DNA of 64,000 nt from Monomorium pharaonis (taxonomy: Eukaryota > Arthropoda > Insecta > Hymenoptera > Formicidae). Below are positions 56,770 through 64,000 of the stretch, piece after piece. Below the pieces are notes generated by a model, which made no database searches, was not told where the DNA came from, and saw nothing but the letters and a program-made list of their open reading frames with translations. The DNA lies in NCBI RefSeq assembly GCF_013373865.1, contig NC_050467.1:32597396-32661395 (forward strand), read 5' to 3'. The position numbers and the translations under genes are program-made. Positions within the stretch are counted from its first letter, which is position 1. Every line of letters starts with the position of its first letter.

Positions 56770-57150
56770 GCTAGATTAGTTTTGAACATGTGAGCGCGTC
56801 ACGCTTGCGCCGCGTGGACGGTGTGCGGACCGCGACAAGCGCGTGATTGAGCGCGCGCGCTTGATCAGCTGATCACTGGATGAATTTAATGTCTCTAATT
56901 TTATATAAAAAGTCCAATATTGTCTTGGGTTAGGTCTATCAATAATCGAGATATAAATTTTCCAAATTGTACGAATGAGAGCGCGCTGTGTGAAGAGCCG
57001 AGACGCTCGAGCTGTAGCGCGGCCCACTGTGTCGAGCATTGGCTGCCGGCGGCGGGGGGAAGAAGGAGAAGTGGTGCCGCTGCCTGTGCTTCGCCGCCCT
57101 CGCGTCTCACCGCACCGCGCCGACACTCGTGGCGATGGCAGCTATGCACA
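56770..57150. other. GC/CpG-rich island
   Basis: Rich in GCGCGC and CGCCG, in contrast to its AT-rich surroundings. A TATA-like TTATATAAAA lies near 56900. Overlapping short frames on both strands look like composition artefacts. It could be a promoter island of an element or gene whose body is not recognised. 56.23-56.77 kb shows nothing. Confidence 0.35.
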
Positions 57151-58336
57151 TTCGCGATTACTTGACAAATTAAGAGTTAGCAAAGATATGACAAATTAAA
57201 ACCGTAATAAACTGCTGTGATTAAGAAAGTCAAAATAGCGAAAGCGATAGATACTTATGGAATCTACAAATAATCTAATTTCTATCGTAATTGTGAATAA
57301 GTAAATTAATAAAAGTTTTTCGTACATTCACGAAAGATTCTTTCTTTTCCTTAAATATCTTATTTACAGTATCATACAATTCTAACTTTGTTTCTTATCA
57401 AATTGTGTCATACTGTTAAATCCTTGATGAAAACATTAATAAAAAATTACCATAAATTCACGATTGATTCTTAAAGTAATAATTTTCTTTTATAAGTGTA
57501 TTATAATATTTGCCGCATCAAATTCTCTCATTGTTTCTTATTGTTTTTTTTTTCCATGGAATGTTAAATTAACGAAGGTTTATCACGATTAATATCTACG
57601 ATTAATTCTTCATATATTCTCATTTCGTAAATATTTAATTAGAAAATTATAAAATGCGCGCTATATCCATATAATATGTTACACTCATTGTTCATAACAC
57701 GATAGAAAAATATCTCTTGATGTAACGATTTTACAATAGATTATGCCTTCTACGATAATTATGCATAAAGATGTTCAATATCAAATATTATTAATAAAAC
57801 AAAGAGTTTTTCTTTCATAACGATAGAGAACTCGGAATTTCTATTATCTTTAATTACATTATTAATTACGACAGATTTTCACTGATTGATTTAGAATAGA
57901 TACCAACAAAAATACAAGAATCTAATTGATTTTTTTTTCGTAATCCATTACTTGTCTGAATAAAAAAAAAAAGAATTTCAAGAAGTGATATCATTGTTTA
58001 TCGTTCTCTCGTTTCCTGTTAAGAAAGTATATTTTCTCGTTGGAATATGACAAAATATCTACGGAGACATCGTGTTTAATAGTTCTGTTGGAATATTTTG
58101 TAAACTTAAGTTCTCTATTGTATAATTACAAAAGAAAACGCTTTGTTGTTAACCATACTGGTGACATTAACATCTCCAAGTATAATTAAGATCGTATCGT
58201 ATAATTTATCATGAAATCGTTAGATCAGGCATGAATACTTTTCTATTGTGTTACGAAGAGTGTTATATTACGGATAAATATTTTGTGCATTTTGTAATTT
58301 TCTAATAAGATACTTACAAAAAGAGAGTGTATACAG
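57119..58336. repeat. Left arm of a long inverted-repeat array
   Basis: Bases 57119-57270 (starting CGCCGACACTCGTGGCGATG) are the inverse of the window's right end (63845-64000). Bases 58024-58336 are the inverse of 63531-63850. The segment 57271-58023 has no inverse there. It is a diverged direct copy of about 63371-63760 (shared TTGCCGCATCAAATTC, AATTAACGAA, TTAGAAAATTA, TAACGATTT). So this arm holds a further copy of the same unit in the opposite orientation. Confidence 0.85.
58329..58336. repeat. hAT-2 target-site duplication, left
   Basis: GTATACAG directly precedes the left TIR; the same 8 bases follow the right TIR at 63036-63043. Eight bases is the hAT-specific length. Confidence 0.97.
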
Positions 58337-58500
58337 TAGGGATGGGCGATGTTTATCGATTAATCGAAATAACCGATAGTTTTTTCTCAATTAATCGATG
58401 TTTTCAGCCGATTTATTTTTGCTCGATTTAATCGATGTTCGATTATTTTGTCTCAACATCGATAACCGATTTTTTAAATTTATTATTAGAGATGCATCCA

Positions 58501-58690
58501 GGACCTGGGGCTCGATTCTTGAATTCATTTGCAAGAGAAACGTATTCGCAAATTCTGTTCTTACAGAAAAGTTGAAAATTTATTGGCTATCGTATGGCTT
58601 TTAACCAATAAACTTGCAACTTTTCTGTTAGAGCGGGTATTTGCGCATATGTTTTCTTGCAAATGAATTCAAGAATCGAGCCCCTGGTCT
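58501..58690. mobile_element. Hairpin MITE H1 inside hAT-2
   Basis: Inverted arms share CTCGATTCTTGAATTCATTTGC and its inverse, with further pairing around ACAGAAAAGTTG and TTTATTGG toward the centre. Confidence 0.85.
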
Positions 58691-58695
58691 ATAAT

Positions 58696-58839
58696 AAGGC
58701 CGGATCTACAATAGGTGTAATAAGTCTTAAGCCCTAAGGAATTAACCAATTATATTCGTTTATTCTTCTCATATTTGGTTATAATTGGTCAATTTCTTAT
58801 GGCATAAGGCTTACTACACCTATTATAGATCCGGCTTTA
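58696..58839. mobile_element. Hairpin MITE H2 inside hAT-2
   Basis: Arms start AAGGCCGGATCTACAATAGG and end CCTATTATAGATCCGGCTTT. Pairing extends through AATAAGTCTTAAG and ACCAATTAT. Confidence 0.85.
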
Positions 58840-58984
58840 GGGCCTAAACACAATGCCAGGCAACAAGCAATAAGAACAGAAATAATGAAAGAGAGAAAAG
58901 AAAGAGAGAAATGATCTTCTCTCTTTCTCTCTTTCTTTATTTCCTATTTTTATTGCCTGTTGCCTGGCATTGTGTGATGGCCTT
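58840..58984. mobile_element. Hairpin MITE H3 inside hAT-2
   Basis: Arms share CACAATGCCAGGCAACAAGC and the inverse GCCTGTTGCCTGGCATTGTG, then AAAGAGAGAAAG/CTTTCTCTCTTT toward the centre. It starts exactly where H2 ends. Confidence 0.85.
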
Positions 58985-59265
58985 AAAATGATGCCTTTTC
59001 ACGCTGACGCTTGACGCTCATTTTCAGCGTCAAAAGACATCACGTGACTAAAAATAAAGACACCCATTCGTCAATTATATGGTCTGTTCTTTCTAGCTGC
59101 ACTGTTGCACTGGTGCAATAAGTTAGAATGAGAAAAAATATACTTGTCTTACTTTAACTTATTGCACCAGTGCAACAGTGCAGCTAGAAAGAACAGACCA
59201 ATAGTCACGTGATGTCTTTTGACGCTAAAAATGAGCGTCAAGCGTCAGCGTGAAAAGGCACCTTA
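58985..59265. mobile_element. Hairpin MITE H4 inside hAT-2, split by H5
   Basis: Outer arms share TGCCTTTTCACGCTGACGC, ATTTTCAGCGTCAAAAGACA and CACGTGACT with their inverses at 59203-59260. A second hairpin (H5) sits in the middle. Confidence 0.88.
59081..59199. mobile_element. Hairpin MITE H5 nested in H4
   Basis: Arms of about 40 bp, GGTCTGTTCTTTCTAGCTGC onward, invert perfectly to GCAGCTAGAAAGAACAGACC. The centre is about 30 bp. Confidence 0.9.
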
Positions 59266-59483
59266 ACTCTGACCGTCGCGCGTCGGTTCGTCTAACCGTG
59301 TGGTTGGTGAAATTGGCCCGTGTTTATAAGTTAACATGCGTAATTTATGAAACTTAGTTACGTTACACCTATAAACCATTTTAAAAGATACACATAATAT
59401 ATTATGCTTGAAAATTTACAAAATCTGGCAATTATTTTTAATTACTTATTTTTCCAGATAATAATAAAGAGATATATTTACAC

Positions 59484-62098
59484 ATGCAGGATATGGTAGA
59501 TTTTAAAGAAATTAATAAGTTCAGAAATACAAAAATGGAAATTGAATTAATAAATAAGAATTATGACATTAATTGTAATGATCATAATTCTGATGACATT
59601 GAGTATGTATATTGCAAAACAAAATTTTATCATAAACTTTTATTTCTCTGAGAACTAGTTGTTTGGTTTTAAGCAAGATTTAAACATATGTCTATCTTTA
59701 TCTTTTTCTTTAATAAATAACTAAGATATGACAGACATATTTAAGTCTTACTTTAAATTAAAATGAAGTTTATTTTGTGTAACCAGGCTTAAGTTTTATT
59801 CATGAAAATTATTTATCAATATTGTTTCCAGTGATCCATGTGAAATAGAAGAACTGTCTTTAGAGTCTTGTTCAGAATATATGGTCTCAAATGCTACTGT
59901 AGACATTTCAAATTGTAAACAAATTAAGGATATATTATCACATCACTCAAAAGATGCAGAAAACAACATGCTTCACACTGTGGATATTCAATCTAAGAAA
60001 ACAACTAATAATCAATCAAAAATACTTAATAAAGAAGAAACGAAACGGTATGTCTTCAATTATTTTTTATATAAAAATTGTTTTTTTTTATTTTTTTGTT
60101 AATTTACAGATTAAAACAAGTAAGTCTTGTTTGGAAATATTTTGAAAAAGATTTAAAGAATTTAACTGCTCGTTGTATCTTGTGCAATAAAAGTATTAAA
60201 CATTGTGGGAATACCTCAAACATGAAGCAACATTTAACTAGAAAACATGAAATATTATGGTCTGCTAATCATAGAAAAAATGACACTAATAGTGTTCAAT
60301 CAGATACTAATATACTTGACAAAACTAAAGAAAAGAAAATCTATAATAAGGTAATAAATTAAAATGGCAATTAAAGAATAAATAATCAATTTCATCATAA
60401 TTAAAACATTTTGTAGACAAAAGAAACAAAAATTAAAGATGCATTTGACCGAGAAATGTCTTTCATGGGTATGTCTTAAATTATTACTTAAAATATATTT
60501 ACACATTTTATTGTAAATTTCAGAATTAAAAATTCTGTTTTATTGTTCTAGATAGTGGTTGTAAATCTGATAGAATCACAAATACTATTTTATACATGCT
60601 TGCAGTTGATAAAATGCCACTATCAACAGTCGAAAATAAAGGTTTTAAAAAATTAATGAAAACAATTGTGCCTCTGTATAAAGTTCCAAGCAGGAGGACA
60701 GTAACTAGACTGCTTGAAGATCGATATAAGACATTAAAAAATAATTTTATAGCTAAAATCGACGGAGCTATTTGTTACAGTCTTACTTGTGATAATTGGA
60801 CTGACATTACTAATCAAAGTTACCTTGGTGTGACTATTCACTATCTAACAGATGAATTAAAAATGAAGAGTGGCTGTATTGGTGTTTTCCCTTTATACAA
60901 AAATCATACTGCTGAATATCTCGCAAAATCTTTAAATACAATTATCAAAGAATTTAAATTAAATTGTTCAAAAATTACAGCGATTATCACAGACAGTGCA
61001 GCAAACATAAAACTGGCGATAGAAAAAACAGTGGGAAAGTATAAACATTTAGCTTGTTTTGCGCATATTTTGTCGCATCTTGTACCGGACGCATTAACCA
61101 GCATGTCTGATGCTCAAGAAATTATTCATAAAGTAAAAAAGATTGTCACCACTGTAAGGAAAAGCATTGTTGCATCAGATGAACTAAAAAACTTACAGCT
61201 TCGTGATGGAAAAACAGAAGGAACTGTATTAAGATTCATACGAGACGTTCCAACGCGTTGGAATTCTACACTATATATGTTAGACAGATTTCTTGAGTTA
61301 GAAAAGTACGTTTACCCTGTGATACTAAAATGTGAGAAACCTTTGGATATGTTAAGACATGACGAAATCAAAACATTAAAAGAAATGATATCTATTATGA
61401 GACCAATCGAACGTGCTATCACAGAAATTAGTGGAGAAGCATATCCAACGTGTAGTATTATTATCCCTCTAGTGCGTTGTATGAATGTTACAATTTATTT
61501 TAACAAACCTGATACACAAATTGGAATTACATTTAAAGAAAAATTACAATCGGCAATCAACAATCGATGTAAAAATTTTGAAAATAATAAAATAATGAGC
61601 ATTGCAACCATACTGGATCCTCGTTTTAAAAAATTACACTTTGAAAAATCTTTAGCCGCTGCAACTGCAGTACAGCATATTGAATCGGATTTAAAAAAAT
61701 ATAGAACATTGAAGGATCCACAAATAGATAGAGAGTTAAATACTGAAATGACTGTTAGGCAATACAGTAATTTATGGGATTTTCACGACAATTTAGTAGC
61801 CAAAAATAATAACTGTACAGAAGAATTAAATGAAGTGAAACAATATTTAAAGCAACCCATTATTGATCGAAAAGAAGATCCATTTGAATATTGGAAATCC
61901 ATGAATCATATTTTTCCATCTTTATATCATGAAGCAGTGAGATACATTAGTACATTGGGTACTTCAGTTCCATCAGAAAGAATCTTCTCTCAAGCTGGTG
62001 ATATAAAAAATGATGACCGAAGTAGATTAACCGGCGAACATTTAAATATGTTATTATTTCTCAGTTCGCTTACTGACGAAGATTGGGCGTTGGAATAA
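59484..62098 (+). CDS. hAT-2 transposase with BED zinc finger, five exons, intact
   Basis: Exons: 59484-59602 (ATG), 59832-60047, 60110-60350, 60417-60468 and 60552-62098. All junctions are GT-AG with agreeing phases; total 2175 nt, 724 residues, no internal stop. Residues about 113-155 form a BED zinc finger (VWKYFEKDL, CILC, HLTRKH). The catalytic region shows LTCDNWTD (first Asp, about residue 290), IITDSAANI (second Asp) and PTRWNSTLYMLDRF. The C-terminal dimerisation segment carries TSVPSERIFSQAGDI with the expected Glu. hAT transposases excise by hairpin formation and leave 8-bp duplications, which match the flanks. Paralogue of the broken hAT-1. Confidence 0.95.
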
Positions 62099-63018
62099 AA
62101 GTATAATAAAATTTTCCACTGGAGGGGAAAACTAATTCCATTAATTGAGTAAAAATTTGTTATTCATAAGATTTAAGAATAAGTTTTTAACTCATTTGCA
62201 ATTAATATTAAGAATATAAGTTTTTAACTTGTGTGCAATTTATGCTAAACGTATTATATGTGTTATATTGTTTTAAGATTAAAATAATACATAAGTTTGT
62301 TTAAACACTGAGCAAAATATAGATTAGCTCGTAAATATTAATACCGTTATTATTTCTTAGGTCGCTTATTATCAAAGACTGAATATTAAAATAAACATAA
62401 TCTTAATTTTTTTATCTCAGTAATATATTTTGTCGATGACATAGTTCTATTAAATAATTTTAAATATATTATTTCTAATGTATTTGTTGTTTCATTAATT
62501 AAATACTGTATAAAATACATGTCTTGTTAAAACATTGCATCTGTTCTTTAATTCTTAAATTTTTATTAATTCCATATTTATTTCAAATAATCTAAAAACA
62601 TCGTAAGATTACATTAAATATTTTATTAAATATTGGATATCATTTGTAAAATATTAAATGTAAGTGTGAATCTCTCATAAGACTAATTAATACACATTTG
62701 TCACACAATACATTTTTCAAGCTTGTTAACTGACTATGAAAAGAAAATGATAAAAATAGACAATTATAAGGTTTTGATTAATAAAATTACAAAATATAAT
62801 AAATTTGCTAACCTTTGTTTATTTTTGCTACATTATTTATGTTATTTTTGTTATTTTATTTTTTTAATACATAATCATTATTAATGTTAACTAATTTATG
62901 TGTTTTTCTTAAAAATTTTAACGATTAATCGATAAATCGATTTTTTTTTTCGTATATAATCGATGTCGTTTCAATGTTTTTTTCTTTAATCGATGTTTTA
63001 AACATCGATGTATTTTTT
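62099..63018. other. 3' non-coding part of hAT-2
   Basis: AT-rich, no gene. Near 62,930-63,010 it has repeated ATCGAT motifs mirroring those inside the left TIR, likely subterminal transposase-binding sites (inference). Confidence 0.6.
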
Positions 63019-63035
63019 AACATCGCCCATCCCTA

Positions 63036-63043
63036 GTATACAG
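63036..63043. repeat. hAT-2 target-site duplication, right
   Basis: GTATACAG directly after the right TIR, identical to 58329-58336. Confidence 0.97.
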
Positions 63044-64000
63044 AATCAATCGTGACAGACGATTCGTTAATTTACCATTGTATGAAAAAAAAGATAAGAG
63101 ACAAATGAATTTGATGCGGCAAATACTATAATATACTAACAAGAGGAAACTATCAATCGCAAATTCACGGTTGTTCTTTGTCAATGTAGAATTTGTAAGT
63201 ATGATAAAACGCAAAATATTACAAGAAACAAAATTATACCTGTGGATGTTTCGAGGAAACGCTATCGTTTCCGCACCACCGAAATAGATAACTTGGCGCG
63301 TTTTTTTTAGTGGTTTCCCCAGTAGGCCTCTAATAAAATTGATAATTCGTTTTCAATAAATCCCGCGTATGTTTACAAATTCTACATTGACAAAGAACAA
63401 CCGTGAATTTGCGGTTGATAGTTTCTTCTTGTCAGTATATTATAGTATTTGCCGCATCAAATTCATTCGTCGTCTCTTATCTTTTTATTTCATACAATGG
63501 TAAATTAACGAATCGTCTGTCACGATTGATTCTGTATACATTCTTTTTTCGTAAGTATTTTATTAGAAAATTACGAAATGCACGAAATATTTATCCATAA
63601 TATAACACTCTTCGTAACATGATAGAAAAGTATTCATGCCTGATCTAACGATTTCGTGATAAATTATACGATACGATCGTAATTATACTTGGAGATGTTA
63701 ATGTCACCAGTATGGTTAACAACAAAGCGTTTTTTTTTGTAATTATACAAGAGAAAACTTAAGTTTACGAAATATTCTAACAGAACTATTAAACACGATG
63801 TCTCCGTAGATATTTTGTCATATTCCAACGAGAAAATATACTTTCCATAAGTAGATTCCATTAGTATCTATCGCTTTCGCTCTTTCGACTTTCTTAATCA
63901 CAGCAGTTTATTACGGTTTTAATTTGTCATATTTTTGCTAACTCCTAATTTGTCAAGTAATCGCGAATGTGCATAGCTGCCATCGCCACGAGTGTTGGCG
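63044..64000. repeat. Right part of the inverted-repeat array, with central palindrome
   Basis: 63044-63198 inverts onto 63371-63535 around a loop of about 172 bp (63199-63370), which contains GAGGAAACGC and AGTGGTTTCC. Beyond that, 63531-63850 inverts onto the left arm 58024-58336, and 63845-64000 onto 57119-57270. The arm runs off the right edge of the window. Mirror-image short frames on both strands are not genes. Confidence 0.88.

Larger units (their letters stand above)
58337..63035 (+). mobile_element. hAT-2: complete hAT transposon, 4699 bp
   Basis: TAGGGATGGGCGATGTT (58337-58353) and its exact inverse at 63019-63035 are 17-bp perfect TIRs, flanked by the 8-bp duplication GTATACAG. 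ATCGAT-rich subterminal sequence lies inside both ends. The element carries one intact five-exon transposase on the + strand. The 5' part (58.5-59.27 kb) is filled with hairpin MITEs. Perfect TIRs and TSD with intact coding imply recent, possibly ongoing, mobility (inference). Confidence 0.97.

Noticed and set aside
56776..57199. Four overlapping frames of 74-116 codons on both strands
   Set aside because: GC-rich composition keeps all frames open; part is duplicated inverted at the window's right end without conserving a frame.
63017..63600. Two nearly identical 65-codon frames on opposite strands (63017-63214 and 63403-63600)
   Set aside because: They are mirror images produced by the central palindrome, not a duplicated gene.

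Overview
The window reads as insect nuclear DNA, most likely from an ant or another hymenopteran. It is AT-rich, genes carry GT-AG introns, and almost every recognisable gene belongs to a mobile element of a kind common in insect genomes (Polinton/Maverick, BEL/Pao, hAT, PIF/Harbinger, a Tnp2-like DNA transposon, hairpin MITEs). The species call is inference. I found no ordinary single-copy host gene that I can name.

Layout. 1-9.65 kb: a Polinton (adintovirus-like) element with all genes on the + strand: 5'-truncated polymerase B, packaging ATPase, small core-like protein, a conserved protein of unknown role, chromodomain integrase, penton-like minor capsid, pVI-like protein, major capsid protein and a DEDD-exonuclease-like protein. 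The polymerase and the unknown protein are open; the other seven carry frameshifts and/or in-frame stops. 10.0-12.7 kb: hAT-1, one in-frame stop. 12.96-13.27 kb: minisatellite. 13.7-15.3 kb: three unidentified ORFs, two of them Cys-rich and related to a third at 25.2 kb. 15.7-19.4 kb: a decayed BEL/Pao retrotransposon with polypurine tract and start of the 3' LTR. 19.4-22.2 kb: AT-rich repeat modules. 22.8-24.9 kb: a broken DUF4371-type hAT on the - strand. 25.5-27.0 kb: a MITE-like element holding a 5S-rRNA-like fragment.

28-34.9 kb is simple-repeat-rich and holds a five-exon RPA-like OB-fold gene (- strand) whose splice phases all agree. 35.125-40.521 kb is a complete PIF/Harbinger element: TIRs, an intact two-exon Myb/SANT-like gene and an intact four-exon DDE transposase. 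It abuts a hairpin MITE. 41.615-49.293 kb is bounded by 15-bp TIRs with subterminal tandem repeats at both ends and carries two divergent genes: a seven-exon DUF4806-like gene and a Tnp2-like transposase. 49.7-53.9 kb holds second copies of both accessory types, RPA-like exons followed upstream by a decayed DUF4806-like gene, so the two types look associated. 54-56.2 kb holds an LTR-like block, a 64-66 bp minisatellite and a 1-kb palindrome with a tRNA-like sequence in each arm. 57.1-64 kb is a long inverted-repeat array interrupted by hAT-2 (58,337-63,035), which has 17-bp perfect TIRs, an 8-bp TSD and an intact five-exon transposase. The undamaged opposite palindrome arm preserves the empty site.

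Together the region is a nest of transposons of different ages. Polinton, BEL, hAT-1 and hAT-3 are dead. Harbinger and hAT-2 keep full coding capacity and termini. The Tnp2-like element with DUF4806 cargo, plus the linked RPA-like genes, is the least conventional arrangement.
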